A stretch of DNA of 64,000 nt from Boletus sp. NGJ (GCA_019096195.1 JAGTXK010000076.1:62001-126000); one strand, 5' to 3'; positions 1-12,344 are shown, counted from the stretch's first letter. Made by a program: numbers and translations. Notes: generated by a model from the sequence alone, not told the origin.

Positions 1-397
1 GGAGTGCTGTGTTTGTCTTTGTTTATCCGCTCTCTTGTTTTTCAGACCATCTCGTTTCCGCCCAACTACGCCGGGAATTTTTTTTTCACAGCAACCAGCA
101 TCATCCCCATGAAATTGTAACCGCTCCACGTCGGTATGATATACATTAGTAGCGTGACTGGTTAGCCATGGTTAGCCTTCTGGTTTGACCATCAACGTAT
201 TGAACAGTCGAGCTCAGATCCGCAGTAGATTGAAAAAGTGGATCAACGTGTCTATACTTAGCGTGTAACAAACCGTTTACATTTCTCATTGTGACTTCCC
301 GCGAACATGCGCGCGAAACTTGTGCTCACAGCGCTACGACAGCGGGCAACGGAAAAAATGGCTGGTTGATCACTTGTAGACTACATGGTTGGTTTTT

Positions 398-1441
398 TCA
401 ATCTTTCTTCAGATCTCTCTGAACGACAAAGACACGCTCGCCATCATCGGTCACCGTGAGCTCCTGTGCGCCTCGGATACCCTCCAAGCCCTGCACATCA
501 CGGCCCTTGGCAAGCACGATATACATTTCGAGGCCATCACCGACCTGGAGAGATAAAATTAACACTGGGGTAGGGCAAGGGTCAGGGGTACCAGACCTCG
601 ATGTGACGCTCGGTTGCACTCGTGAATGAATCAATGACTATCGACAAGACAGTCGTAAGAGGCAAGTGTGCAGGATGTGACGTGCCCTGTGCTGGCTGCT
701 GATTCTTGAAGTAGATCTACAGTACCGTAGGCGTCAAAAATCAGGACGATGGACGGGCCCACATCGGCAAAGAATCGGAGATGCGGAGGGGGTTCAACAT
801 GCCTGATTGTCCAAGAATGGTTGTACTAACGAGTCTGCAGCGCCGGCTGCACGGCATGCCTCACGCTCGTACGAGCCAACGGGATCGAACGAGTAGACCG
901 CACCAGTGCCTGACCTTATGGGATGAGCGAGGAGGAGAGGGAGCACGCATTTGACGAACCATCTTCTTCGATGCCACCTAGGATGTTGTACACATAATAA
1001 GGAAAGAATCGTCGGGCATAGAGCATCGTTTGAATCAGTCGTGCAATGGCACGGATGGGCATGTCTTTCGAATGGGCATGGCGATACCACTGTAACGAAA
1101 GAGCATGAGGATACGGTGGAGGATCAGGGAGCTGTACATACTTCTAGACGCTGCTTTACTTTCTTGACAAACATGTTTCCGTCTGCTGCAAAGCCATTCA
1201 CGGCGAGAACAGCACGATCAGTCCTGTTGGAGGTGTGAGGAGACGTGGTCCATGAGTGGACGAGTGACGCGTACAATCGAAAGACCTTTGGGGCATATCG
1301 CGTCTGGATGCTGTACCCCTCGCTCTGCCTTGTGTCGCCCGCGATGACGGTAAAGTCAGCGCCAGCAACTGCGAGGATGGTGCCGCCGTTTTCAGAGTAA
1401 GGGTTGAACTGTCTCTGGATTGGGAGAGCGATAGAGTCCAT
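398..1441 (-). CDS. PRE7: 20S proteasome subunit beta type-6 (PRE7/PSMB1)
   Basis: Non-catalytic beta-6 subunit of the 20S proteasome core, part of the two inner beta rings. Six exons on the minus strand: 1275-1441, 1142-1223, 960-1089, 803-909, 597-716, 398-544; they sum to 753 nt (250 aa), close to the family length. The translation carries hallmark stretches: [78 protein letters not shown] and a C-terminus ending VVQRDLKKD. Five introns of 50-86 nt separate the exons. The intron at 910-959 uses the unusual donor GTTCGT, and the one at 717-802 seems to be GC-AG. The ATG at 1441 starts [15 protein letters not shown]; an in-frame ATG at 1492 would add 17 residues, so the start is uncertain. 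Identification is from family knowledge and very secure. Confidence 0.95.
717..802 (-). other. GC-AG intron in PRE7
   Basis: The exon ends QPFLDNQ and the reading resumes at YFKNQQ, exactly as in beta-6 subunits. The only junction that keeps frame and conserved residues is CAG|GCATGT at the donor and CTGTAG|ATC at the acceptor. GC-AG is the known minor variant of U2 introns. A nearby GT (GTTGAA) would break the frame. Confidence 0.75.
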
Positions 1442-1499
1442 GTCGGGAATGAGAAAGCCTTGGATCTCTTCGTTCCCGTAGTATATGGTCACCGCTAAC

Positions 1500-2754
1500 C
1501 TTGGTTATGGGCCGCGTCACTCGAGCATCTGCGCGTCCACTCGACCACGCCTGTCGGAGTTTCAATATCACAATTACTCCGAGCAATTGCCTTTTTCGGA
1601 ATCAATTCATCGCACGTATTTCCGAAGACTCTCCGTTGCTAGGTCACATTCAGTCCTTCACCGCTCGAGTACTTACACGGCCGTTTCGCGCTCAACTTTA
1701 TCATTCGTTCTTCGGAAAGAATGATAATCAACTTCCAAGACGCAAGAACGCGCATATGTCGAAGACAGGTCCGTCGTGCGAACTCTCCGGCGTAAAGAAC
1801 TTCCAACCATTGGATTATCATGGTAATGAGGTCACTGCTGAACCGCTCGATGGCACTGCCAGAGCATACGAGCATGTAACCGCCCTGTTTTCCAGGGTTT
1901 TGGGTCACTGCTATTACGCATAATGAACCTGGGAGGCGGATAGAAAAGGCTGCTTCTTCGGTTACGACCGCAAGTAAATATAGTCTGCCGTCGTCCCTTT
2001 TTTCGCAGCGTGACGGGTCCTCGTCTGATGGTACGCCCACGATAATCAGGTCTTCACCAGAGGCATTCAGCCGCAATTTCCACGCAGCGGATTTCGCTCA
2101 AACGCTACTCAGAGACACTTCCGCCACCTGGGCGATTATTGCTGCCCCAGCCCGCATGCTTGCGCCTGACATTTCCTTTACCGTCAAGCATTCTCTCTTT
2201 CGGCTCTTGGCTTTGCGTGCCTCCCTTGTCTACATGGCGGCTAACGCAATTTCTCTCCAACATGAGACCTCCGGAGTTTCTCCTAGCGCGGTCAATCAGT
2301 GCGAGTGGCCCACACGCGTCGACGGCGTTCACCAGACGCAGCGAATTGCGCACGAAACGTCGACAAATACAACCCAGCCCCTCGGAGAAATGACTAAGCC
2401 GTTCATCGGTCCACTCGATTGGGTTCACGAACAAGAAATTATCTGTGGCAGTCAAACGAGAGCGGCGCGTAGCTGCAAACTCAAATGGAATCCGTGATTG
2501 CTATGGAGTCGAAAGCGATGGTCGATTGATGAGATCAGTTCGCGCGGAGGTATTTCGGATACATACTTGATCTATCTGAACATGGGTTCGAATGAATGAG
2601 GACAAGGCATATATAAACGAATACTGCGAGCCCAGTGCACGTTGGTGCAAGGCTGGTTTGTACTGGAGGCCTGGTTCGAACGGCGTGTGGTAGGTTCTGG
2701 CCAGTGAGCCGACTCGGCAAGGACGAAGCGGTGGCGATGCACCCCTTGCTATGA
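1500..2754. other. Unassigned region between PRE7 and HIS1
   Basis: CpG-rich host-type DNA with open stretches on both strands. On the minus strand these include about 145 codons (1639-2076; GEDLIIVGVPSDEDP, and VIAVTQNPGKQGGYMLVC) and about 116 codons (2105-2455; TATDNFLFVNPIEWTDERL). On the plus strand there are about 140 and 113 codons over the same ground. I recognise no family and could not build a convincing spliced gene. A minus-strand multi-exon gene running from about 2776 to 1640 is possible. Since PRE7 and HIS1 point away from each other, part of this must also hold their upstream regions. Confidence 0.3.
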
Positions 2755-2768
2755 TGACTCGGTGACTC
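2755..2768 (+). promoter_or_regulatory. Paired TGACTC motifs upstream of HIS1
   Basis: TGACTC occurs at 2755-2760 and again at 2763-2768, about 82-95 bp before the HIS1 ATG. TGACTC is the core of the Gcn4/CPC1 general amino-acid control site (TGACTCA), and histidine genes are classic targets. Function here is inferred from motif and position only. Confidence 0.5.
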
Positions 2769-2849
2769 GTGATCATACTACTTGAACGTTTTGAACAGTG
2801 TCGGTATGAGTGAGTTTCTGCCAGTCAGTCTATCTGTGCGGCCGTCTCA

Positions 2850-4124
2850 ATGTCGTCGTCAGACGTCGAAGCGCTCAACGGTCGCTTGCTCTTTGCCATC
2901 CCGAAAAAAGGTAGCGTTTGATCAGCGCGACCTGACGTTGCACGGTATCAAACACATACTGATCCTGATCGCCGTCGTGTACAGGAAGACTGCACGACAG
3001 ATGCTTGCAGTTACTTGCCGGTGCGTGCGCTGCATCGACGCAGGTACATCACGTACAAACATCGTGCTGATGAAACATGTACAGGCGCGGACATTCAGTT
3101 CCGCAGATCGAATCGTCTCGACGTTTGCCTCGTGATAAACCACCCCATCGCACTGTAAGCCCACGCTTGTTAATAAAAAAAATCATGTTCTGACGCTCAC
3201 ATCGCCCGCCCGTGTACAGCGTGTTCCTGCCCGCCGCAGACATACCCTCCTTCGTCGGTAACGGTAATATCGATCTCGGCATTACCGGTCACGACGTCAT
3301 CCTCGAAGCCAAAATGCAAGACAAGATCACACAAGTACAGCGTCTCGCCTTTGGAAAATGTGCATTGCAAGTCCAGGTACCCGAACGCGGGCCGATCAAG
3401 ACCGTGGAAGATCTTGCCGGGAAACGCGTCGTGACCAGCTTCGAGGTGCTTGCGGGGGAGTATTTTGAAAAGTTGGACGATCGGTTGGCATTGGTGGGGG
3501 GGCAGCGGACGAAGATTCAGTATATTGGGGGGAGTGTAGAGGCGGCGTGTGCGTTGGGTCTGGCGGATGGGATTGGTGAGTGGACGGGATACGCATGTTC
3601 GATTAAGCTGACGGCGAACTCTGTTTTCTAGTGGACCTCGTGGGTACGTATGAACGCTACACTAACTCCTTGTCTAACTAAAACTCTGAACAGAATCGGG
3701 AGATACGATGCGCGCAGCGGGACTCCACGCGATCGCCACGGTCCTCGAAACCGAAGCTGTCCTTATTAAATCCACCACCCCTTCACGTGCTGACCACACC
3801 CCATTGATCAACCTGATCGCGAGTCGCATCGCTGGTGTCGTCGCCGCTGAGAAATACGTCGTGTGTTCGTACAACATTTCTCGCGAGGGGCTGCCGCGCG
3901 CGGTTCAACTCACGCCTGGACGAAGGGCGCCGACGATCAGTCCGTTGGAGAAGACAGATTGGGTAGATGTGAGCGCGATGGTGCTGAAAAAGGAGTCTGC
4001 GAGGGTGATGGACGAGTTGGTGGCGATTGGGGCGGAGGATATCTTGATATATAGTTTGAATAATTGCCGTGTATATCGCGGCTGTGTTCCTTGCTATCCA
4101 TTCAATTCTCTGCCTTTGTGGTGA
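2850..4124 (+). CDS. HIS1: ATP phosphoribosyltransferase (HIS1)
   Basis: Catalyses the first step of histidine synthesis, joining ATP and PRPP to phosphoribosyl-ATP. Six exons: 2850-2910, 2985-3020, 3085-3154, 3220-3575, 3632-3643 (only 12 nt) and 3694-4124; total 966 nt, 321 aa. Seen motifs: start MSSSDVEALNGRLLFAIPKK, then GRLHDRCLQLLAGADIQFRR, LPAADIPSFVGNGNIDLGIT (PRPP/ATP fold), YIGGSVEAACALGLADGIVD, VDLVESGDTMRAAGL, and a C-terminal regulatory domain with YVVCSYNI and LVAIGAEDILIYSLNNCRV. Family members usually stop just after the last motif; here about 16 residues follow, which may be a real extension or an unrecognised splice. Upstream ATGs at 2782 and 2806 open an out-of-frame reading frame over the start, so either transcription begins below 2806 or it acts as a uORF. 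TRP4 follows 84 bp downstream on the same strand. Confidence 0.95.
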
Positions 4125-4208
4125 TTTGCACCAGATTGGATATCTTTGAGATAACCGGTCAGAATATGGCTCACCTCACTTCATCCCCAGTGAACTTCAG
4201 ACATCGCG

Positions 4209-5359
4209 ATGACAGAGTATACGTCTGACACGTTCAAGACACTCCTTGGAAAGCTCGTCAAGACGCCAGAGTATTTCACTCCGGACGACATCAGACTCGC
4301 CCTCGAACACCTCTTCACGCCCGATGTCGTCCCCCCCACGCAAATCGGTGCCTTCCTCGCTGCGACGCATATCCACAAGGTAGAGCAACGCCCAGAGATC
4401 CTCGCAGCGGCTGCCGAGGTGCTCCGTTCTCGGGCCCTCACCGCGGTAATCGAAGACGACGACAAGGACTTTGTTGTTGATATCGTCGGGACCGGTGGAG
4501 ATGGGCACAATACGTTCAACGTCAGCACGAGTGCCGGTATCGTTGCAGCCGGGGCAGGCGCTCGAGTAGTCAAGGTACGAAAATACCAAGAATTTTAAAA
4601 AGACAGCGTTCACACCCCGTTATCCTACCACCTTAGCACGGGAGCCCCGCCTCGACGTCCTTGTCGGGCTCCGCAGACCTCTTGCAGTCGCTCGGATGTC
4701 TGTTTGTCGCCCCGATAGCGGGGACACCCATCGCTCGAGTCCCCTTCACGTTCGTGCTTGCCTCCCATTATCACCCCGCCGCCGCCCTCATCGCACCCTA
4801 CCGCAAATCTCTCCCCTTTCGCACCCTCTTCAACGTGCTCGGTCCTCTCATCAACCCCGCACGTCCCCGCGGTATGGTTCTCGGCGTCGCCGACCGCGCG
4901 CTCGGGCTCCCCTTTGCATCGTCGTTGAGAGACGGAGGCGTCACGAGGGCGCTGGTGGTATGCGGTGCGGAAGGCCTCGACGAGATCAGCTGTGCGGGGG
5001 AGACATGGGCATGGTCGCTCACCCCCGATGGGGAGATCGTCGAGAGCGTGCTCCATCCCGCGCAGTTTGGGCTCGGCACGCACCCGCTCACGGCGGTGTT
5101 GGGTGGTCGGGCGCCGGAGAATGCGGCGACGTTGACGAGGTTGTTGACGTCGGGAGGGGAGATACCGGAGGCGTTGACGCCAGTGTTGGAGTTTGTGTTG
5201 ATGAATGCGTCGGCGTTGTTGGTCGTTGCTGGGGTGGCGGTGGATTATAAGGATGGCGTCAGGCTGGCGAAGGAGAGTATTGTGTCGGGTGCGGCTTGGA
5301 AGGCGCTGGAGACGTTCCGAGAAGTTGGGCGGACAGCGGCGGCGAGCCAAGGGAAGTAG
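4209..5359 (+). CDS. TRP4: Anthranilate phosphoribosyltransferase (TRP4/TrpD)
   Basis: Transfers phosphoribose from PRPP to anthranilate in tryptophan synthesis. Two exons, 4209-4574 and 4637-5359, separated by a 62-nt GT-AG intron (GTACGA...CTTAG); 1089 nt, 362 aa. The N-terminal helical domain includes YFTPDDIRLALEHLF; then comes the PRPP-binding signature VDIVGTGGDGHNTFNVSTSA (codons about 93-112), KHGSRASTSLSGSADLLQSL across the splice, YRKSLPFRTLFNVLGPLINP, PRGMVLGVADRALG and VVCGAEGLDEISCAG. All match the nucleoside phosphorylase-like fold of TrpD. Only 84 bp separate it from the HIS1 stop, so its promoter must be very short or lie inside HIS1. No TGACTC core is seen in that gap. Confidence 0.95.
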
Positions 5360-6197
5360 TGCAATGCCATGTGGACGACCTTTACATATAAATGATCTCA
5401 TGTGGGCTGGGCTACCACACGGCACTAAATGCATAATATCTTCTCGTAATCATACTAGCAAGGTGCCCGGGACAAACCACCAGCTTCACCACCAATCTGG
5501 TAATACATAATGCATCATAATGCATAGTGAGTGAAACCAACGTTGAACACTATCCTTACAATGAGACTGTCGTCACTGGACTGGTTTTTCTTGAGCTTTT
5601 GTGTAGTGGATCATTGCCGGCACGTAAGGCGTCAACAGGCCCTGATGCGGCACCGACCAGGCGTGCTTCGTTGTGAGACATGCCGTACCGTTTTAGCCAT
5701 AACCTCGTAAGTGCATTTTGTCATATGTACTACCTGAGAAGCTCATTGCGTGGCTGTTATAGAGAGAGTCTCTCCGACACGGTTCAGAAATGTGAACATT
5801 TGACGAACTTACAATCCGAAACCCACCAACGCGCGTGGCTCTTCCGTGGATAACTGGAACGCCATTGACGGGGTTGGCATCATGGCAGCCGGCATGTCGC
5901 TCGCCAAAGGTGTCTGTGGTACCTGTGAGAATGGCCCTGAGGAGGGAGTGTCATATAGTATCTCCCTTTCTGGTCGGTAAGCCGTGATTCTCTTTCCATT
6001 CCCCACTCCTTCTTGGTCTTCCAACTACAGTCCTTCGCTTTCCTTTTCCTTCTTCTTCTTTTGCCTAGCGGTTTATCGGGACTCTAACAGGGGGAGTATC
6101 TACTATCTAGTCTATCATGCTCGATGGCTCGGGTAGCCCTCAACGTTGCTGGTCGCTATCGGCGGTAACGCTGACGGATTCCGAGCAAGCAGCAGCG
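5360..6197. other. Intergenic, TRP4 to MFS gene A
   Basis: No gene is supported. The first part is the likely TRP4 3' end. A C/T-rich tract (about 6025-6065) lies about 130 bp before the MFS-A start and is a typical fungal core-promoter feature. Confidence 0.4.
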
Positions 6198-8159
6198 ATG
6201 CCCATTCCAACGACGTTGGATCCCGAGCGCGATGTTCGCCATCGCAAGGATTTCGGGGTCTTGGCTGTACCTGCATGGCTACGCCACGACCCTGCTCGGC
6301 AACCGGATCCTGGACGGTGGACCCAAATTGGCCTGAGCCTTGGCTGTACATTTGGTGAGCATGCCAACATCGATATGATGCCCTGGTCGTGTTGACGTCA
6401 GGAAGTGGTGGCCAATCTTTATTACTGCCAGCCTCTCCTAAGTAAGATGGGTCTGTCTCGGATGGTGGATGCGGCGTTGCTCATGTGTTACCTTGCCAGT
6501 CGAAATAGCCAATTCATTCCAGGAGACGTATGCGACAGTGGCATGGTAGGTTCGGACTGTGCATTTATTCGAACGCTACTCACTGCCTTTCAGGATACCT
6601 ACCATGTATCAAGCAGGGTGCGTTTCCAACGTCTCGATGGAACTATTACTCACGGCGTTCGCATGTGACAGGTATTGTGTCGGGTTATTCTTCATCTCTC
6701 CGCTCGGGGACCTGGTTCGACGTCGTCAGCTAATCATGGCCCTCGTTTGCATGACGACCTGCCTTTCGGTGGGCTTGGCTCTGTCACGGAGCTTCGTCGT
6801 CTTTTGTACCCTCGCTATCCTCATCGGCGTGTTTAACGTCACCCCTCAAATCCTCATCCCCTTGGCGGCCGACCTCGCCGTCCCACAACACCGCGCCCGC
6901 GTTGTCTCGATCCTCCAAAGCGGCCTCATGCTCGGCATCCTCCTCGCGCGCGTTCTCTCTGGCATTATCGGCTACTTCTCCACCTGGCGCACGGTGTACT
7001 ACATGGCGATCGGCATGCAGGCCGTCGTCTTGTGTGGTGCCTACGTCCTCATACCGGACCACCCGCCAAAAAATCCCCACCTGACATATCTGGAGATCTT
7101 ACACACCATGGTCACGTATTCCGTCACCGAGCCAAGACTCGTGCAGGCGGCGTTGATTAATATCGCCTCCGTGGCGTGTTGGTCTAATTTTTGGGTGACG
7201 CTCACCTTTTTGTTGGGTGACGAGCCGTATCATTTCTCGACGTAGGTGCCTCGGTCTCTCCCCCCCTCCCCCTTTCTGCAATGCTTACGTTGCAAATTCA
7301 CGATGAAATGGAACGTGCTTAATGTTTCAATGTCTAGATTGTATATCGGTCTATTTGGTTTGATCGGCATCTTGGGCATTTTTTCGGGACCATTAGCGAG
7401 TCGCTTCATTGACCAGCTTGGTGCCTGGTATTCCGTGCTGGTAGCGACCCTTTGTTTATTGGTCCTGCAAAGCCTTGAAATGGCCGCGGGTGGGATCAAC
7501 ATCGCCGTCGTTGTCGTCGTGTGCTTTGGGATCGATGCATTTCGACAGACACAGACGGTGTCATTACAAACAATCGTGTTTAGGTGAGTGCTAAGACGCT
7601 TCTGCAGACGAGTGGGGAACTGAGATGCGTAGTATTTCTGAGGAGGCACGTTCGCGGCTGAATGCTATCCTTACAGTTTCAGTACGTGTCCCGCTTCCGC
7701 TCTGTTTTTGACCACATTCGTTTCTCTCGAGTGCTAGCAACGTATCCGTCCACCCAATATGTTTGTTCATTTTGTCGTCGACAGCTCTTTGCAGGCCAAG
7801 TCATCGGGTCGTCTGCCGGATCGCACGTTTTCCTCCGATATGGCTGGCGCGCCGCTGCCGGCCTCTCTGTCGGGCTGTACGTGTGGCAACTGTTCGTCCT
7901 GTTCGTGCGTGGACCGAATTGTGGACGGCATGTGTGGTTTGGGTACGACGGTGGGTTTGCGCTGGGTGAGCAGAAGCAGTGTCAGGAACGTATGGAGACC
8001 GCGTCACACGGGGCGAGTGTGGGTAGTGGGACGGTGACAGGGATGACGACACAGGAGAGTATCGAGATGTGGACGCCTGGAAGCTCGTGGTGTCCGGAAG
8101 AACGTTGCATGAACGTTTCTGGTTTAAAAAATGGGAAAGTGGAAGAGGGTATGTGGTGA
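6198..8159 (+). CDS. MFS transporter, paralogue A
   Basis: Twelve-helix major facilitator in the plasma or internal membrane; substrate unknown. Eight exons: 6198-6354, 6406-6441, 6500-6545, 6594-6617, 6672-7241, 7338-7583, 7633-7681, 7785-8159; 1503 nt, 500 aa. The start MPIPTTLDPERD matches the position of the starts of B and D; an in-frame ATG at 6117 is the alternative. Seen features: VVANLYYCQPLL in TM1, the MFS motif-A loop GDLVRRRQLIM after TM2, FNVTPQILIPLAADLA, GLMLGILLARVLSGIIGYFS, WSNFWVTLTFLLGDEP, and in the second half YIGLFGLIGILGIFSGPLAS and GINIAVVVVVCFGIDAFRQ. The hydrophilic C-tail is longer than in B and D. It reads intact and is the first of four same-strand paralogues; the next lies 11 kb away beyond repeats. 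Confidence 0.88.
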
Positions 8160-9849
8160 AGCAATGGAATTGTCGCGTGTATTATTCTGTACGTCAACCC
8201 GCATCTTGATCGCGTTGTAGAATCGTTGGCTGGGCGATATATATTGGGTGTACATGGGGTGGGCCAAGGCGTGGTGTTCAATTCCGAGACGAGACAGACC
8301 ATCTCCATCCCATACAAAGGAAGGAAATATTAAGGCGATTTTACATGACAAGTCCGTCCGTGAAGCTTTGAAGCTCCATCAGGAAAATGACACTGCCCTT
8401 ATTTGTGCTTTCTCTGCTCCATAAGCCGACATTACTGTATTTTTCACGTGACTTGATCCCATGAGAAAATTATGTAAGAAAACATGTCTTATCCCTGGTC
8501 AAGCATAGCACCTCGAGATCCAGTTCAAATCTGCTAAAAATGATACCAGTCGACTTGGAATAGCCAAGAGAATCATTACTGGGTTGACCAGTGGTTGAAA
8601 TGTGACATCTTGAGGTTTCAAAATTCCAGGGCTCTGGCTAAGGACAGTCTGTAGCACAGCTTGTAGCAGAGAATTGTTGTAGGTCACACTCTGTTGAAAA
8701 TAATGCAAAATGAACATAGTACATTGATGGAAGGGATAGTCGAGTAATACTATAGCCTAGGAAATTTTCAGAAAAACCCACTTTCCTAACTGCACTGCCT
8801 TTAAGTCTTCTTTGGCATACTGAAAGATTGATATAGCTGTACCAGTGTCTGTTTCAAGCCATTGTTTGAGGTCCAAAAGCTTTATATATCTGTCAGATAC
8901 TGTAGTTGTGAGAGGTGAACAAAACCTCATTTTTTGAGAATGTGTCCATAATAAGAGAAAGAAATCCTATTGCAACTGCACTTAGCATTTTGAGCAAGAG
9001 AGTCAAACCAGGCAGTAAGTTTAGGAATAGATAAAAGGTGTAGAGTGTGGTGCTGCTGCCACTGCTGGTGTGATGTGATGTGAGGGTGACTGTGTTCAGG
9101 CAAGGGATGGGTGACAGTGGCCACTATGCAGATACAGTAGGTGCTTTGATTTTGCTGATTTAGTGAAAGGATTGGCTGCAAGAAAACCCCAAATGGAGAG
9201 CAGTGGTGATCAAAGGGGCCAAAGTGAGGTGGATGGGCAACCAAAGCTGATCAACATCCAGACCTTAGTAAATGGTAAGCATTTAATTCCCTCAGATATC
9301 ATGTTATTGATGTGGTGGATGTGTACTTGTAGTGGGGCGACTGCCAACCAAGAATTCAAAGAATGTGTTTCACCATCTGCAAGAACCATTCAAAGTTGGA
9401 CTGCCAAGAAATGCCAAGAAGGCAGATCAGGTAACTTGGGAGAATGCTACTGGACATATTGGATGCAGGGATGAGATACTGGTGCTGAAGGAACATCTGT
9501 TGCTAAAACTGACTGTGAAGAGAACTACCCCAGGCAATGATGATGACCAAGGTATGTGGCTCGATTTCTCTCCAGATGGACTCAGCAAATCCATTCAAAA
9601 TGCAGCTTTAGCACTGCCAAAAAAGAAGTTAAAGTCAGCTCTAAAGATGCTGAATATATTGCCTCCAGTTGGTTGAGTGTCACCTAATGTTCTGGTGGTG
9701 GACAGTCTAGGTACTTGCATGGCTGGTACTGATTTCTTCACCCTGGGGATCACCACACCTTCAAGGACTATATAATAAATGTTAGTGGGCAGAATATCAC
9801 GAATGTGCATGACTTACCTTGGGCTAGTTTTGATCATTTGACATTCTTT

Positions 9850-11010
9850 TGTAGAGGGCCAACCTTGATGGTCAGTGCTGGCTCACTAGTTGAGGGTGGT
9901 CCATAGCATGGAATGTGAATGGCTGGTAATGGTGTGGGGGTGGGAGGTGGTGGTGGGGCATCACATCAAATCTTTGACCGGGGTGGACAAGTGTGAGACT
10001 TGCTATGTTCCCATGATTTCTGCATTCTTTCCAAGGATGGGGATTGGCAATTAAGGGAACTCAACTGTTGGCGCAGTCTTGCCAGTGAACAGCATACAGT
10101 ACCTTCCACTGGTGGCACTGGACACAAGTGTGGTCAGGATTTGAGGTGCACCTGTTGCTGCATTGTTTGCAGGCAGTGCATACCTGCTTGGAATCGCCCT
10201 CATCCTCCATCTTTTCGGTGGGTGGTGGTGGCCATGACCTGCCCAGTGAGCATCCATGAGACTGCCTTGTCCCTGATATGTCTGACAGCTTGACGTGTTG
10301 CCTTGAACGACCTCACTCTTCAGAATCAGTTTCTGGCAGGTCGATATGCTGAGCCTTGCCCTTGTTTCCGTCCACCTTCTCTGGCACCATCTGCACTTTT
10401 TTGATGTTGATGTCATCGCCATCCTATGTTGTCCTGACAGCCCGATTCTTGGTGTTGAGCAGCTGCTCTAATGGCCAAGCAACCTTTGCGGAAGATGTCA
10501 CAACCTTGTTTTCCAAATTGACTTGGCCGACCTTGAGCCATGGGTGATCTGGTCAACCAGAAATGTCGTTCTTCAGGATCTTGCTTCAGTCCAGCCATCA
10601 GCTGTTTTGATACTGCAACATCTCAATGTCACAGGTGATGGCCAGGAGAGGTACCATCTTGGCACCACCTGCCACAGCTTGAATTGTGTCCAAGCATTCA
10701 TGTTAGTTAGCCTGTTATTGTATGAGAGCTGTGATTGCACACCAATTGGCTCATGATCTCAGTAATGGCCTGGTGCCATGCTGCTGTTCGGGCAGCAGCT
10801 CCCTCAGTTGTCCCAAGTACTTTCGTCTTGAGAACGTGTTGGATGGTGGCTGTGGCATTATTGATGATGGTTTGGATGGTGGAAGACATGGTGGTGAATG
10901 GTGATGCAGAATGTGATGGAAAGAGATGTGTGGGGTGCAGCGAGTTTTGCTTTGCAAATGCTGAATGGCATTCACTATTGTTTGGTTCTCCACCATTGTG
11001 GCTCGACAAT
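9850..11010 (-). pseudogene. Cysteine-rich (CxxC) protein remnant
   Basis: On the minus strand around 10130-10220 one frame reads CTACKQCSNRCTSNPDHTC followed by VQCHQW, a CxxCxxxxxC type pattern common in unstudied basidiomycete proteins. Upstream frames (10750-11009) read MSSTIQTIINNATATIQHVL. The frames are broken by stops, so this is probably a decayed gene or part of a repeat. A related cysteine-containing stretch (HKCNRCAPSAQMLAEI) lies at about 49395-49445. Family name unknown. Confidence 0.3.
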
Positions 11011-11347
11011 TCCGGCTAATGTGCTACAGTCCATATTTCCTACATAACTGCCAACTCCACTGCTGACCACATGCATCACCACGCCTGATCTGACTTCATC
11101 CCTTCTCTTCCATTTCACTTTTCCACCATATCTTGGAACAGACTCACAATGCAAAAGCAAGTTCGGTTCATGATACCAGGTGAGTGCAATGTTCCTGTTC
11201 TAAAGAAAATTTCCATTTAAAAAAAATTGAATTCATATGCCATCTTGGTCACCATCAGTCTTGGCCTACAGCAAATCAGACTCCATTGGTATGTGATTGG
11301 CCTTGGAATTGATCAGTAATTGACCACATTACATTTTAGATCTAGAG

Positions 11348-11632
11348 ATGGCAGATGCATCAGACCTGTCATGGTGTATTCCTACCCTGCCTCCATTCCA
11401 TTCCTACCAGCCATTATCAATGATGACCGACTTTAATGATTTTGCTGATGCCTGCTTACCAACCCCACCACCCTTTGTGATGCCTGACATCCAGCTGGAC
11501 ATGTTTGTGAGTGCCCACATTCCAACACCTCCTCTGTTTCTACCAAATGACATTCATATCCCAATGCCACCAAAATTTGTTCCAATGGCCAAAGACCCTC
11601 TTCCCTTCTCCATTGCACAAGAGATGGCATAG
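11348..11632 (+). CDS. Small proline-rich ORF, unrecognised
   Basis: A 94-codon frame starting MADASDLSWCIPTLPPF. It contains three similar segments, each an (I/L)PTPP or IPMPP core followed by F and a few hydrophobic residues (LPTPPPFVMPD, IPTPPLFLPND, IPMPPKFVPMA), so it may be built from a repeated 20-30 residue unit. No family is recognised and it lies in repeat-like DNA. It may be a fragment of a larger spliced frame or chance. Confidence 0.25.
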   Translation: MADASDLSWCIPTLPPFHSYQPLSMMTDFNDFADACLPTPPPFVMPDIQLDMFVSAHIPTPPLFLPNDIHIPMPPKFVPMAKDPLPFSIAQEMA

Positions 11633-12344
11633 GCCAGTATGCCTTAGTAGTTGCCTTGCCCAAAAGGCAAGACACATCTACCCACTCAAAAGCATCGATC
11701 AGGTGAGCCAGAGTGGAATGTTTACGTATTGCTCGGTCGTGATGCAAGATAAAAGTGTTGGGTAGAGGCCATGCAGACCATCAATCAATACTGTGAGTTC
11801 AATCATCATCTTGCCTCAATAATATATATCTCATTATCTTGTCCAAATGTAGTGGCTGTAAGAAATGATGCTGAGCATGATCAGTTTGCTAAACAGGGCA
11901 TCAACATAGAGGGAATTCTGGATTTCAGTGAGTGCACAATTAAAGTGTAAATGGCTCATTCTGACAATATTGACAATATTGGAAAATGCTGCCATAGTTG
12001 ATCACATGGTGGAGGAAGTATCTAGTGTTCGACATAAACCAATTAAACATCTGCTTGCTCAGGTGGCAATGAAAATGGCCACAGAGTCCTTTATTTGGAC
12101 CTCATGGTGAAGAATGGAATTGTTTCAGACCCAGGTAAGGCTATTGGATATATTCAAGAGCAGCATGTGTAAGAATAGAATAGACATATATACTATATCA
12201 TAGCATGTAGATGTGGTGTTCATATGATGAGGAATATATGGACATAGTTCAAGGCCACAACTAAGCTTGATTGGTCACCACATTCATACATGACCCTTAG
12301 TCTGATATGCAGTTAGTAATCCCCACTATTCTCAGTCCCGCTAT

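Larger units (their letters stand above)
8160..12340. other. CpG-poor repeat-derived block, part 1
   Basis: After about 8.4 kb the DNA changes from CpG-rich host sequence to CpG-poor, TG/CA-rich sequence. Short open stretches are present but none is recognisable as a whole gene. On the plus strand, 9332-9676 reads MGRLPTKNSKNVFHHLQEP, and 11348-11632 reads a proline-rich frame (see separate entry). This looks like old repeat or gene-fragment debris. No terminal repeats were identified. Confidence 0.4.

Noticed and set aside
2782-3135. 117-codon plus-strand frame overlapping the HIS1 start
   Set aside because: It is out of frame with HIS1, spans two HIS1 introns and shows no motif; kept only as a possible uORF.
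4625-5434. 269-codon minus-strand frame opposite TRP4
   Set aside because: A shadow of the GC-rich TRP4 exon; composition is Arg/His-rich with no motif.
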